NCBI RefSeq assembly: GCF_016031625.1
Contig: NZ_JACCHP010000035.1
Span: 1 to 64,000 of the forward strand
Direction: 5' to 3'
Source: Bradyrhizobium agreste
GTDB lineage: Bacteria; Pseudomonadota; Alphaproteobacteria; Rhizobiales; Xanthobacteraceae
Length of the DNA: 64,000 nucleotides
Below the pieces are notes generated by a model that saw only the letters and a program-made list of their open reading frames with translations, did not search any database and was not told the DNA's origin. The translations under genes and the position numbers were made by a program. Positions 54,033-63,521 of this stretch are shown one piece after another (positions within the stretch are counted from its first letter, which is position 1; the number at the start of each line of letters is the position of its first letter).

Positions 54033-55481
54033 ATGACGTTCAAGCGTCCCTATGGCGCGGGATTGGCGGCTCTCGCAGCCGGCCTGTTCGCTGCGACCGC
54101 AGCCTACGCCGAGCCAACGGTCAACAAGGGAGACAACGCCTGGATGCTGACATCGACAGTGCTGGTGCTGTTGATGACGATCCCCGGCCTCGCGCTGTTC
54201 TACGGCGGCCTGGTCCGCTCCAAGAACATGCTCTCGGTCCTGATGCAGGTGTTCTACACCGTCTGCGTCGTCACCGTGATCTGGGCCGTCTATGGTTACA
54301 GCCTCGCCTTCACCGGCGGCTCCGACTTCATCGGCGGCTTCTCCAAGGCCTTCATGATGGGCGTCACCACCGATTCGAAGGCCGCGACCTTCTCGGTCGA
54401 CGCCAACATCTCGGAGCTCATCTATGTGTGCTTCCAGATGACCTTCGCGGCGATCACGCCCGCCCTCATCGTTGGCGCCTTCGCCGAGCGCATGAAGTTC
54501 TCGGCGGTCGCGCTCTTCATTCCGCTCTGGGTCACGCTGATCTACTTCCCGATTGCGCACATGGTCTGGTACTGGCCGGGCCCGGACGCGATCCAGGACG
54601 CGGCCAAGGCGCTCGCTGCGGCGGGTGATGCGGCGGCGAAGACCGCGGCGCAGGCCAAGCTCGACGAGATCAACGCCGACGCCGGCTGGATCTTCAAGAA
54701 GGGCGCCATCGACTTCGCGGGCGGCACCGTCGTGCACATCAACGCCGGCATTGCAGGCCTCGTCGGCGCTCTCCTGATCGGCAAGCGCGTCGGCTACGGC
54801 AAGGAGCTGATGGCTCCGCACTCGCTGACCATGTCGATGATCGGCGCCTCGTTGCTCTGGGTCGGCTGGTTCGGCTTCAACGCCGGCTCCAACCTCGAAG
54901 CCAACGGCGGCGCTGCGCTCGCCATGACCAACTCCTTCGTCGCCACCGCGGCCGCCGCGCTGTCGTGGATGTTCGCGGAGTGGATCATCAAGGGCCATCC
55001 CTCCGTGCTTGGCGTCATCTCCGGCGCGGTCGCGGGCCTGGTGGCCGTCACGCCCGCCGCGGGCTATGCCGGCGTCATGGGCGCGATCGTCCTCGGCCTC
55101 GTGGTCGGCGTGGTCTGCCTGTTCTTCTGCACCGTCGTGAAGAACGCGCTCGGCTATGACGACTCGCTCGACGTGTTCGGCGTGCACTGCATCGGCGGCA
55201 TTGTCGGCGCCATCGGCACTGGCATCCTGGTGAACCCCGCCCTCGGCGGCGCCGGCATCATCGACTACACGGCGATCCCGCCGAAGGTTGCCGACTACGA
55301 CTTCGCCACGCAGATCATCGCCCAGCTCTGGGGCGTCTGCACCACGCTGGTATGGTCGGGCATCGGTTCGGCGATCCTCTACAAGGTCGTCGACGTGATC
55401 GTTGGCCTCCGTGCCAATGTCGAGAGCGAGCGTGAAGGCCTCGACATCACCGAGCACACCGAGCGCGCCTACAACATGTAA
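54033..55481 (+). CDS. amtB: Ammonium transporter (second copy)
   Basis: A 482-residue channel with a clear signal sequence (GAGLAALAAGLFAATAAYA) and the pore histidines in 'TVVHINAGIAG' and 'GVHCIGGIVG'. Compared with copy 1 it has about 40 extra residues in a periplasmic loop rich in Ala/Asp/Lys (about residues 185-225). ATG 54033 with AGGAG upstream. It ends at a strong terminator. Confidence 0.95.
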   Translation: MTFKRPYGAGLAALAAGLFAATAAYAEPTVNKGDNAWMLTSTVLVLLMTIPGLALFYGGLVRSKNMLSVLMQVFYTVCVVTVIWAVYGYSLAFTGGSDFIGGFSKAFMMGVTTDSKAATFSVDANISELIYVCFQMTFAAITPALIVGAFAERMKFSAVALFIPLWVTLIYFPIAHMVWYWPGPDAIQDAAKALAAAGDAAAKTAAQAKLDEINADAGWIFKKGAIDFAGGTVVHINAGIAGLVGALLIGKRVGYGKELMAPHSLTMSMIGASLLWVGWFGFNAGSNLEANGGAALAMTNSFVATAAAALSWMFAEWIIKGHPSVLGVISGAVAGLVAVTPAAGYAGVMGAIVLGLVVGVVCLFFCTVVKNALGYDDSLDVFGVHCIGGIVGAIGTGILVNPALGGAGIIDYTAIPPKVADYDFATQIIAQLWGVCTTLVWSGIGSAILYKVVDVIVGLRANVESEREGLDITEHTERAYNM

Positions 55482-55567
55482 CCCTCTCCTCCCGGCCGCG
55501 GTCTCCGCGAGGAGGCCGCGTCCACAACTCCGGTTCGGGCACATACCCGGCAATGCCCTGACCGTTG

Positions 55568-55602
55568 AGGGGCTCCAGCGCAAGCTGGAGCCCCTTTCTT
55601 TT
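55568..55602 (+). terminator. Rho-independent terminator after the second amtB
   Basis: AGGGGCTCCAGC, loop GCAA, GCTGGAGCCCCT, then TTCTTTT. The stem of 12 bp is perfect. It lies about 85 bp after the amtB stop. Confidence 0.93.
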
Positions 55603-55688
55603 GGTCCGGGCTCGAAAGAAAAAGCATTGCCATTCCGCGCGGCCGGCGCAGAAATATCGACCATAACGATAACAATCGGGAGGTCGTC

Positions 55689-56093
55689 ATGCGTTTGGAA
55701 GGCGGATGCTATTGCGGCGAGGTGCGCTACGTGGCCGAGGGCGATGCGATGATGCAAGCGCAATGTCATTGCCGTGAGTGCCAGTACATCTCAGGCGGCG
55801 CGCCCAACACCTTCATCGCGATGCCGGCAGCCGGCTTCACCTACATCACCGGTCAGCCCAAGCAGTTCACGCGCAAGGACCTCGAGCGCGCCGTCACGCG
55901 CGAGTTCTGCGCCGAATGCGGCACGCATCTCGTGACCAAGGTTCCGGGCCTGCCTGCCGCAATCCTGAAAGTCGGCACGCTCGACGAACCGGCGCAGTTC
56001 CAGCCGCAGATGGCGATCTACACCTGCGACATGCAGGAATTCCACACCATCCCCGCAGGCATGAAGACGTTCGAAAAGTTGCCGGGGCGATGA
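55689..56093 (+). CDS. GFA family zinc protein
   Basis: A 134-residue Mss4-like zinc-binding protein of the glutathione-dependent formaldehyde-activating (GFA/CENP-V) family: 'GGCYCGEVRY', 'CHCRECQY' and 'FCAECGTHL' supply the zinc cysteines. Real formaldehyde activation is doubtful for most members. It stands alone after the amtB terminator. Confidence 0.88.
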   Translation: MRLEGGCYCGEVRYVAEGDAMMQAQCHCRECQYISGGAPNTFIAMPAAGFTYITGQPKQFTRKDLERAVTREFCAECGTHLVTKVPGLPAAILKVGTLDEPAQFQPQMAIYTCDMQEFHTIPAGMKTFEKLPGR

Positions 56094-56447
56094 CGGTACG
56101 CTCGCTCCCCCGCATGCGGGGAGGGCTGGGGAGAGGGTACCTCCGCGGTGGGAATCCCCAAGAGGAGGGAGCCCTCACCCGGCGCTTCGCCATAGCCGAG
56201 GCTTCGCCTCGGCGTTGCTTGAGAACGGCCGCAAGGCGGCCTATGCCTCCCCCGCAAGCGGGAGAGGTGACGAAACCAGCCAGTCGCCCCGCATCCCGCT
56301 GTTATCCGGCCCCATTATTCCCGCTCTGGACGGACCGGCTGGCCGATGGTTAATCGCGTCTTAACCTCGCCCTATCTATGGTGAACTGAACCGCTTCCCG
56401 CCGGCGCCTTCGCGCGACCGGCTGTTCCGAGAGTGCTGGCGCCCAGA
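56094..56447. other. Intergenic region with a repeat, upstream of the aminotransferase
   Basis: Half is the palindromic repeat at 56104-56270. The rest, to 56447, holds an AT-richer patch near 56345-56385 that may be the aminotransferase promoter; no gene was seen. Confidence 0.5.
56104..56270. repeat. Intergenic palindromic repeat (GCTCCCCCGCATGCGGGGAG type)
   Basis: CTCCCCCGCATGCGGGGAG at the left and CTCCCCCGCAAGCGGGAGAGG at the right are each palindromic and related to one another, with GAGGCTTCGCCTC and GGCCGCAAGGCGGCC hairpins between. It resembles widely scattered rhizobial repeats. Confidence 0.6.
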
Positions 56448-57662
56448 ATGGTCATGACCGCTTCATCCCGTGCGCCCCAAGCCAGTGGAAGCTCCACCAA
56501 CGAACGCTCGCCCTTCGTCCGGCTGAACGAGCTGCTGGCCCCGCATCAGCCGGGCAAGCCTTTGATTTCGCTTGCGGTCGGCGAGCCCCAGCATCCGGTG
56601 CCCGACTTCGTCGGCCCGGTGCTGGCCAAGCACATCGCCGATTTCGGCCGTTACCCCGCGAACAAGGGCACCGATCCGTTCCGCAACGCCGCCGGGGCAT
56701 GGCTGTCGACGCGCTTCAAGCTGCCGCGGCCGCTCGACCCCGAGAGCGAGATTCTCGTCCTCAATGGCAGCCGCGAGGGGCTGTTCCTCGCCGCGATCGC
56801 GGCTGCGCGCTATGTCGGTCCGCGTCCGGGCAAGCCCGCGATCCTGATGCCGAACCCGTTCTATCCGGTCTACGGCGCGGGCGCGCTTGCGGCCGCTTGC
56901 GAGCCGGTCCACCTGCCGACCACGGTCGAGAACGGCTTCCTGCCCGACCTCGACGCCATCGACGAGGCGACGCTGGCGCGCACGGTGGCATTCTACCTGG
57001 CTTCGCCCGCCAATCCGCAGGGCTCGGTCGCGAGGCCCGACTATTTCAAGCGCTTGAAGCAGCTCGCCGACCGCCATGGCTTCGTGATCCTCAGCGACGA
57101 GTGCTATTCCGAGATCTACACCCGCGAGGCTCCGGGCAGCGCGCTGGAATGCGCCGGCCCCGACTTCACGCGCGTGGTTGCATTCCAGTCGCTATCGAAG
57201 CGCTCCAACCTGCCGGGCCTGCGCGTCGGCTTCGCCGCAGGCGACAAGAGGTTCATCGGCATGTTCCTCGAGCTGCGTAACATCGCAGCGCCCCAGGTGC
57301 CGGTGCCCCTGCAGCATGTCGCGACGGTCGCCTATGGCGACGAGGCGCATGTCGAGGAGAATCGGCGGCTGTACCGGATCAAGTTCGATCTCGCCGAGCA
57401 GATCATCGGCAATCGTTACGGCTATCGCCGGCCCGATGCCGGCTTCTGCGTCTGGCTCAACACCTCCGGGATCGGCGACGACGTGTCGGTGACGCTCAAG
57501 TTATTCAGGGAAGCCGGCGTGCGCGTGGTACCCGGCAGCTTCCTGGCGCGACAGCAGCCTGACGGCTTCAATCCCGGCGCAGGCTATATCCGCCTCGCGC
57601 TGGTGCAGGACGGCGAGACCACGGCGCAGGCGCTGCACCGGCTGGTCGAGACTCTGGGTTAG
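56448..57662 (+). CDS. PLP-dependent class I/II aminotransferase, DapC-like
   Basis: A 404-residue fold-type I aminotransferase. The PLP lysine is Lys251 in 'SLSKRSNLPGLRVGF', and 'SDECYSEIYT' and 'SPANPQGSVA' are typical. The SLSKRSN motif is common in succinyldiaminopimelate aminotransferase (DapC) of the lysine/peptidoglycan pathway, which is the likely role; other substrates remain possible. ATG 56448 or 56454 could start it. It is followed by ftsK within 9 bp. Confidence 0.82.
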   Translation: MVMTASSRAPQASGSSTNERSPFVRLNELLAPHQPGKPLISLAVGEPQHPVPDFVGPVLAKHIADFGRYPANKGTDPFRNAAGAWLSTRFKLPRPLDPESEILVLNGSREGLFLAAIAAARYVGPRPGKPAILMPNPFYPVYGAGALAAACEPVHLPTTVENGFLPDLDAIDEATLARTVAFYLASPANPQGSVARPDYFKRLKQLADRHGFVILSDECYSEIYTREAPGSALECAGPDFTRVVAFQSLSKRSNLPGLRVGFAAGDKRFIGMFLELRNIAAPQVPVPLQHVATVAYGDEAHVEENRRLYRIKFDLAEQIIGNRYGYRRPDAGFCVWLNTSGIGDDVSVTLKLFREAGVRVVPGSFLARQQPDGFNPGAGYIRLALVQDGETTAQALHRLVETLG

Positions 57663-57671
57663 GCGGGGCCC

Positions 57672-60146
57672 ATGAGCATGTCGGCAATCGAACGTGTCAT
57701 TCCACTGGTCGGCCATTTGCCGCCCTCGATCCGCGAGGGGCTGGCGCGGCGCATGCGCGAACTCGCCGGCCTCGGCCTGATCGCGCTGGCGGGCGTCGCC
57801 GCGGCGGCGCTGATGACCTGGTCGGTGCAGGATCCCAGCCTCAGCCACGCGACCTCGCGGCCGATCCGCAACATCCTCGGCTATGCCGGCGCGATCGGCG
57901 CCGATCTCGCCATGCAGATCCTGGGGCTCGGCGCCATCATGCTGGTCCTGACCGTTGCGGTCTGGGGCTGGCGTATGATGACGCACCGCCCGTTCGACCG
58001 CGAGGCGCTGCGGCTCGGCTCCTGGATTCTCTGCACCGTGATCGCGGCAGGCTTCGTCAGTTGCTTTCAGCATGGCGGGGCCTGGCCGCTCCCCACCGGC
58101 CTCGGCGGCGTGGTCGGCGACGCACTGGTGCGCGCGCCCGCGGTGATCTTCGGGCCGGCCGGCGCGATCTATCGCATCATGCTGGGCACGATGCTGTTCG
58201 CCGCGATGACCGCGACCTTCCTGATCGCCTGCGGCCTCGGCGCGCGCGAGCAAGACGATGAGCTCACGGAGGTCGAGGATGACGACAAGCCGCTCGACGA
58301 AGACGAGGGGAGCGATCGGGGCTCGGTCTCGCTGGGTTGGCTGTTCCATGCGCTCATGAGCACCAAGGCGCGGCTGATCTGGCTGTGTGGTGCCGCCTAC
58401 CGCTCGCTGGTCTCGAGCGCACCGAAGACCAAGGCTGCCCAGTTCAGTCGGCAGGAGCCGAATCTCGGCGGCGGCCGCGCCGCGCCCTCGATCTCGCCGC
58501 AGTCCGAAGACGAGGACCACGAGGATCATCATGAGGAGGAGGACGAAGAAGAGGAGGAAGAGGAGCCCGCCGCGCGCGCCCCGCGCAAGAAGGCTGCGCC
58601 GAAGACTCCCGCCAAGAAATCCTCCGACAGGTTCGATCTTCCCTCCGTCTCCATGCTGGCCGCACCGAAGGCCGGCGATCGGCAGCCGCTCAGCAAGGCC
58701 GAGCTGGAGAGCAATTCCCGTTCGCTCGAAGGCGTGCTGCAGGATTTCGGCGTGCGCGGCGAGATCGTGAAGGCCAATCCGGGTCCGGTGGTCACCCTGT
58801 ACGAGCTGGAGCCGGCGCCCGGCATCAAGTCCTCGCGCGTGATCGGGCTTGCCGACGACATCGCACGCTCGATGAGCGCGCTGTCCGCGCGCGTCGCCGT
58901 CGTGCCCGGGCGCAACGCGATCGGCATCGAGCTGCCGAACGCGCATCGCGAGAAAGTCTATTTGCGCGAATTGCTGGTGGCGAAGGAGGCGACCGAGACC
59001 GTGGCAAAGCTGCCGCTCTGCCTTGGCAAGACCATCGGCGGCGAACCCGTCATCATCGACCTCGCGCGCACGCCGCACATGCTGATCGCCGGCACCACCG
59101 GCTCGGGCAAGTCGGTCGCGATCAACACCATGATCCTGAGCCTGGTCTACAGGCTGCGCCCGGACCAGTGCCGCCTGATCATGGTCGATCCGAAGATGCT
59201 CGAGCTCTCCGTCTATGACGGCATTCCCCATCTGCTCACGCCTGTCGTGACCGACCCGAAGAAGGCGGTGGTTGCGCTGAAATGGGCCGTGCGCGAGATG
59301 GAGGAGCGCTACAAGAACATGGCCAAACTCGGTGTGCGCAACATCGACGGCTACAATACGCGCCTGCTCGAATTGAAGGCCAAGGGCGAGGAGCCGACGC
59401 GCACGGTGCATACCGGCTTCGACAAGGAGACCGGCAAGGCGATCTACGAGGAAGAGAAACTCTCGCTCGACCCGCTGCCCTACATCGTCATCATCGTCGA
59501 CGAAATGGCCGACCTGATGATGGTCGCCGGCAAGGACATCGAAGGCGCGGTGCAGCGTCTGGCGCAGATGGCGCGCGCCGCCGGCCTGCATGTGATCCTG
59601 GCGACACAGCGTCCGTCGGTCGACGTCATCACCGGCACCATCAAGGCGAACTTCCCCACCCGCATCGCGTTCCAAGTGACGTCCAAGATCGACAGCCGCA
59701 CCATTCTGGGCGAGATGGGCGCCGAGCAGCTGCTCGGCCAGGGCGACATGCTCTACATGGCCGGCGGCGGCCGCATCAGCCGCGTGCACGGACCGTTCGC
59801 CTCCGACGAGGAAGTCGAGAAGGTGGTGCGCCACCTCAAGACGCAGGGACAGCCCGAATATCTCGAAGCCGTCACCGCCGAAGAGCCGACCGAGGACGAG
59901 GACGGCGCCGTGTTCGACGCCACCGGCATGGGCGGCGATGGCGGGGGCGATCTCTTCCAGCAGGCGGTTGCGATCGTCAAACGCGACCGCAAGGCCTCGA
60001 CCAGCTACATCCAGCGCCGTCTGCAAATCGGCTACAACCGCGCCGCATCGCTGATGGAGCGCATGGAACTGGAGGGCATCGTCGGTCCCGCCAACCATGC
60101 CGGCAAGCGCGAGATTCTGGTCGAGGAAGAAGACAGCCATATGTGA
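57672..60146 (+). CDS. ftsK: DNA translocase FtsK
   Basis: An 824-residue septal DNA pump that couples chromosome segregation with division. Four N-terminal membrane helices (about 30-190), an unusual linker with a Glu/Asp/His run followed by Ala/Lys/Pro, then the RecA-like motor with Walker A 'GTTGSGKS' (Lys480) and 'IIVDEMADLMMVAG' (Walker B), and a C-terminal gamma winged-helix domain ('TSYIQRRLQIGYNRAA'). ATG 57672 follows the aminotransferase by 9 bp. Confidence 0.95.
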   Translation: MSMSAIERVIPLVGHLPPSIREGLARRMRELAGLGLIALAGVAAAALMTWSVQDPSLSHATSRPIRNILGYAGAIGADLAMQILGLGAIMLVLTVAVWGWRMMTHRPFDREALRLGSWILCTVIAAGFVSCFQHGGAWPLPTGLGGVVGDALVRAPAVIFGPAGAIYRIMLGTMLFAAMTATFLIACGLGAREQDDELTEVEDDDKPLDEDEGSDRGSVSLGWLFHALMSTKARLIWLCGAAYRSLVSSAPKTKAAQFSRQEPNLGGGRAAPSISPQSEDEDHEDHHEEEDEEEEEEEPAARAPRKKAAPKTPAKKSSDRFDLPSVSMLAAPKAGDRQPLSKAELESNSRSLEGVLQDFGVRGEIVKANPGPVVTLYELEPAPGIKSSRVIGLADDIARSMSALSARVAVVPGRNAIGIELPNAHREKVYLRELLVAKEATETVAKLPLCLGKTIGGEPVIIDLARTPHMLIAGTTGSGKSVAINTMILSLVYRLRPDQCRLIMVDPKMLELSVYDGIPHLLTPVVTDPKKAVVALKWAVREMEERYKNMAKLGVRNIDGYNTRLLELKAKGEEPTRTVHTGFDKETGKAIYEEEKLSLDPLPYIVIIVDEMADLMMVAGKDIEGAVQRLAQMARAAGLHVILATQRPSVDVITGTIKANFPTRIAFQVTSKIDSRTILGEMGAEQLLGQGDMLYMAGGGRISRVHGPFASDEEVEKVVRHLKTQGQPEYLEAVTAEEPTEDEDGAVFDATGMGGDGGGDLFQQAVAIVKRDRKASTSYIQRRLQIGYNRAASLMERMELEGIVGPANHAGKREILVEEEDSHM

Positions 60147-60241
60147 GGCGAGGAGCCTCTGAGCAACATTTCACGCAAATTCGATATCTGATTTTGCCCG
60201 AAATCACGGTAAAAGGGCGCCCAGCCACACAGGACCACGCG

Positions 60242-61057
60242 TTGATCAGACATCCGGACATTCGATTCGCTGCCACCATCGCCGCGCGAGGCGCGCGCAT
60301 GGCCGGCGTGCTTCTCGTCACCGCCGCGATCGTGACCGCTGCGTCGTTCGCGCAGACCGTGCCGGTGCCGAAGCCCGCACCGAAGGGACGTGACGGCGGC
60401 GCGTCCGCCGGCGGGCCGGCCGTCACCGGAGCGACACAGGCGCCACCCAATCCGGTGATCCCGGATCCGCGGCGCAACGTGCCGAGCAGCATATTCCAGA
60501 CCTTCGACGCCAACCAGAAGGCGCAGGCGGCCAAGGTCAGCGCCTATCTGTCGTCGCTGCAGACATTGGTCGGGAATTTCGTGCAGGTCGGTCCCGACGG
60601 CAGCAAGACGCAGGGCGATTTCTACATCCAGAAACCCGGCAAGGTGCGCTTCGAATATGACGCGCCGAGCCCGATCGACATTGTCGCCGACGGATCCTCG
60701 CTCGTGGTGCGCGACCGCAAGCTCGCGACGCAGGACGTCTATCCGCTGTCGCAGACGCCGCTGCGCTTTCTGTTGTCCGACCGCATCGACCTGATGAAGG
60801 ACACCAACGTCGTTGGCGTCTCGGCCGACGACGTCTTCATCAGCGTCACCATCGAGGAGAAGCAGGCCCTGGTCGGCACCAGCCGCCTGCTGCTGATGTT
60901 CGGCGCCAAGGACGGCCAGCTCAAGCAATGGACCGTCACCGATCCGCAGGGTTACGACACGACGATCGCGGTGTACAATCTGGACTCGAGCAAGAAGCTC
61001 GACCCCAACATGTTCAAGATCGATTTCACCAATTACAGCACGCCGTCGCCGGGTTGA
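60242..61057 (+). CDS. lolA: Outer-membrane lipoprotein carrier protein LolA-like
   Basis: About 271 residues: an N-terminal signal sequence (GARMAGVLLVTAAIVTAASFAQ), a Pro/Gly-rich stretch, then the LolA half-barrel with 'LQTLVGNFVQVGPDGSKTQG', 'FYIQKPGKVRFEYDAP' and 'PLRFLLSDRIDL'. LolA ferries lipoproteins through the periplasm. I chose TTG 60242 because AGGA lies 7 bp upstream and it gives a normal n-region; ATG 60299 is possible. It directly follows ftsK. Confidence 0.85.
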   Translation: MIRHPDIRFAATIAARGARMAGVLLVTAAIVTAASFAQTVPVPKPAPKGRDGGASAGGPAVTGATQAPPNPVIPDPRRNVPSSIFQTFDANQKAQAAKVSAYLSSLQTLVGNFVQVGPDGSKTQGDFYIQKPGKVRFEYDAPSPIDIVADGSSLVVRDRKLATQDVYPLSQTPLRFLLSDRIDLMKDTNVVGVSADDVFISVTIEEKQALVGTSRLLLMFGAKDGQLKQWTVTDPQGYDTTIAVYNLDSSKKLDPNMFKIDFTNYSTPSPG

Positions 61058-61082
61058 GACATTGATGGCCGCTCGGATGACC

Positions 61083-61164
61083 GTCATGCCCGGGCTTGTC
61101 CCGGGCATCCACGTTTTGGGTCAGACAAAAAGGCGTGGATGGCCGGGTCAAGCCCGGCCATGAC
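61083..61164. repeat. Large palindromic repeat (GTCATGCCCGGGC type), copy 4
   Basis: GTCATGCCCGGGCTTG and CATCCACG mirror CGTGGATG and CAAGCCCGGCCATGAC. It lies between lolA and xthA. Confidence 0.8.
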
Positions 61165-61189
61165 GAATGGAGTTTGTTAGACCGCTCCC

Positions 61190-62005
61190 ATGCGTCTTTC
61201 CCTGACAACCTGGAACATCAATTCGGTGCGGCTGCGCATCGACCTGGTCGCGAAGTTTCTCAAGAGCGCGCGGCCGGAGGTGCTGTGTCTGCAGGAGACC
61301 AAGTGCATCGACGATGCCTTTCCGCTGAAGCGCTTCAAGCGGCTGGGCTACGAGCACGTCGCGCTGAATGGACAAAAGGGTTATCACGGCGTCGCCATCG
61401 TTTCGAAGATCCCGTTCGAATCGAAGGACATCCGCACCTTCTGCGACAAGTTGGATTCGCGCCACATCTCGGTGTCGTTCGGCGAAAAGGCGGGCATCGC
61501 AAAACCGCTGGTGCTGCATAATTTCTACGTGCCCGCGGGCGGCGACATTGCCGATCCCGCACTGAACGAGAAATTCGACCACAAGCTCCGCTTCCTCGAC
61601 GAGATGACGGCGTGCGAGCCGCTGCATCCGCGCGGTGAGGATCGCCACATCCTGGTCGGCGATCTCAACGTCGCCCCGCACGAGAACGACGTGTGGTCGC
61701 ACAAGCAGCTGCTGAAAGTCGTCTCGCACACGCCTGTCGAAACCGAGAAGCTGAAGGCGGCGCTCGCCGCCGGCGAATGGGTCGACGTCGCGCGCGATCG
61801 CATTCCGATGTCGGAGAAGGTCTATACGTGGTGGAGCTACCGCTCGCCCGACTGGACGGTCGGCGATCGCGGCCGCAGGCTCGACCACATCTGGGTCTCG
61901 CGCGCGCTGAAGGATGCGGTCAGCGATTTCAAGATTCTGCGCGATGCCCGCAACTGGGAGCGGCCGTCGGACCATGTGCCTGTCACGGTGACGCTGGAGG
62001 TGTAA
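61190..62005 (+). CDS. xthA: Exodeoxyribonuclease III
   Basis: A 271-residue AP endonuclease/3'-5' exonuclease of base-excision repair. All landmarks of the EEP fold are present: 'TWNINSVRLR', 'CLQETKC' (metal Glu), 'VGDLNVAPHENDVW', 'RRLDHIWVS' and 'SDHVPVTVTL' (catalytic His). ATG 61190. Confidence 0.95.
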   Translation: MRLSLTTWNINSVRLRIDLVAKFLKSARPEVLCLQETKCIDDAFPLKRFKRLGYEHVALNGQKGYHGVAIVSKIPFESKDIRTFCDKLDSRHISVSFGEKAGIAKPLVLHNFYVPAGGDIADPALNEKFDHKLRFLDEMTACEPLHPRGEDRHILVGDLNVAPHENDVWSHKQLLKVVSHTPVETEKLKAALAAGEWVDVARDRIPMSEKVYTWWSYRSPDWTVGDRGRRLDHIWVSRALKDAVSDFKILRDARNWERPSDHVPVTVTLEV

Positions 62006-62013
62006 GCCCCGCC

Positions 62014-62116
62014 GTCATTCCGGGGCGCGCGCAGCGCGAGCCCGGAATCCATTGATCCACTGGCTCTGCCGCTCAATGGATTCCGGGTTCGCGACTTCGT
62101 CGCGCCCCGGAATGAC
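62014..62116. repeat. Large palindromic repeat (GTCATTCCGGGG type), copy 5
   Basis: GTCATTCCGGGGCGCG and GCGAGCCCGGAATCCAT mirror ATGGATTCCGGGTTCGCG and CGCGCCCCGGAATGAC. Copy 1 at 31446 is very similar. It separates the convergent ends of xthA and the cNMP-binding gene. Confidence 0.85.
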
Positions 62117-62129
62117 GAGCGGAGGGAAC

Positions 62130-62573
62130 TCAGCTCGTCAGCTTCGCACCCGCCATCAAGATATCGCTGGCGATCTGGCTGGAGCGCACTGCGAACTCGT
62201 CGCGCAGGCGCACCGCCGCGGCGGGATCGCTTTCGAGCACGCGCTGGAACAGGCTGCGGGCGACGCGGATGACGGAGGAATGCTCCAGCGCGATCGCGCT
62301 CGACGGCCGCTTCATCGGCACCACCAGCGCGAGCTCGCCGATCAGCGCGCCGGGGCCGGCGATCATTTCGGCGCCAGCGCCGTCCTCGACCCGGAAGGCG
62401 CCGCGCTGGACCACGAAACCTGCATCGGCGTCGTCGCCGAGATTGAACAGTACGTCGCCGCGCACGAAGTCACGCTGCTCGGAGCCGATCGCCAACATGC
62501 GCAACGAGGCGTCTCCCAACAGGCGCAGTGTCGGGACACGCTCGAGAAGCGCTACATCATCGTCGATTGACAT
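62130..62573 (-). CDS. Cyclic nucleotide-binding domain protein
   Basis: A 147-residue stand-alone cNMP-binding beta-barrel (CRP-like): 'RDFVRGDVLFNLGDDADAGF', and 'GPGALIGELALV' in the phosphate-binding cassette. No helix-turn-helix follows, so it is not a transcription factor. The cassette Arg is replaced by 'VPMKRPSSAI', so ligand binding is uncertain. It is followed upstream by a response-regulator gene on the same strand. Confidence 0.85.
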   Translation of the reverse strand: MSIDDDVALLERVPTLRLLGDASLRMLAIGSEQRDFVRGDVLFNLGDDADAGFVVQRGAFRVEDGAGAEMIAGPGALIGELALVVPMKRPSSAIALEHSSVIRVARSLFQRVLESDPAAAVRLRDEFAVRSSQIASDILMAGAKLTS

Positions 62574-62631
62574 TCAGGTCCGAGGCTCGAAGGCGTGCGA
62601 TCTAAAACGATTCGCACGCCGTCGAAGCGTA

Positions 62632-63318
62632 TCACGGCACCAGCTTGTAGCCACCGGCTTCCGTCACCAGGATCTCCGGGTTGGCGGCGTCCTTCTCGAT
62701 CTTCTGGCGCAGGCGATAGATGTGGGTTTCCAGCGTGTGGGTGGTGACGCCGGAATTATAGCCCCAGACCTCCTGGAGCAGGGTCTCGCGCGACACCGGC
62801 ATCTGGCCGGCCCGGTAGAGGAAGCGGAGAATCGCGGTTTCCTTCTCGGTGAGGCGGACCTTGCGGGCATTGGCCGCGGTCAGCATCTTCGAGCCGGGGC
62901 GGAAGGAGTAGGGTCCGACCGAGAACACCGCGTCCTCGCTGGCTTCGTGCTGGCGGAGCTGGGCGCGGATGCGGGCCAGCAGCACGGCGAAGCGGAAGGG
63001 CTTTGCCACATAATCGTTGGCGCCGGATTCCAGGCCCAGGATCGTGTCGGAATCGGTGTCGTGCCCGGTCAGCATGATGATCGGGGCCTTGAAGCCGCCT
63101 TTCCGCAGCGAGCGGACGACCTCGCGGCCATCGGTGTCGGGCAGGCCGACATCCATCAGGACCAGATCGGGGGAGTTGGCCTTCGCGGCGCTGGCGCCTT
63201 TGGCGCCAGTATCGACGGCAGAGGCTTCGAATTCTTCGTGTAGCGATAATTGCTCCACCAACGTATCGCGCAGATCGGTATCGTCATCCACGATCAGGAT
63301 CTTGCGGGCATTGGCCAT
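62632..63318 (-). CDS. OmpR-family response regulator, CenR-like
   Basis: 228 residues: a receiver domain with acidic pocket 'VDDDTD', phospho-acceptor Asp56 in 'LMDVGLPDTDG', 'MLTGHD' and 'AKPF', then a winged-helix OmpR-type DNA-binding domain ending 'LETHIYRLRQKIEKD'. The sequence recalls the alphaproteobacterial envelope regulator CenR, and the neighbouring L,D-transpeptidase fits a wall role; this is inference. No kinase gene is adjacent. Confidence 0.88.
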   Translation of the reverse strand: MANARKILIVDDDTDLRDTLVEQLSLHEEFEASAVDTGAKGASAAKANSPDLVLMDVGLPDTDGREVVRSLRKGGFKAPIIMLTGHDTDSDTILGLESGANDYVAKPFRFAVLLARIRAQLRQHEASEDAVFSVGPYSFRPGSKMLTAANARKVRLTEKETAILRFLYRAGQMPVSRETLLQEVWGYNSGVTTHTLETHIYRLRQKIEKDAANPEILVTEAGGYKLVP

Positions 63319-63521
63319 GGGGGGTCATCCTTTTAGGGTCCGGCTCGGCGGCACATCCATGCCGCACCCAGCCGCGAGGGGAAGTTTAAGGTCGCCATTA
63401 TTATTATTGTTCGTGTTGAAGTAGTGGGCTGTTACCGATTCACAAGCCAGAAGCACTCTAACTCAGAATAGCAGGGCGTTTGGATGAATGTCCTGTAATG
63501 AATTCGACATTGCACATTCAC

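Noticed and set aside
53937..55769. Minus-strand open frame opposite the second amtB (610 codons)
   Set aside because: His/Asp/Arg-rich shadow translation with no family resemblance.
57501..60140. Very long minus-strand open frame opposite ftsK (879 codons)
   Set aside because: Composition is the complement of the ftsK codons and no domain is recognisable; ftsK itself has every expected motif.
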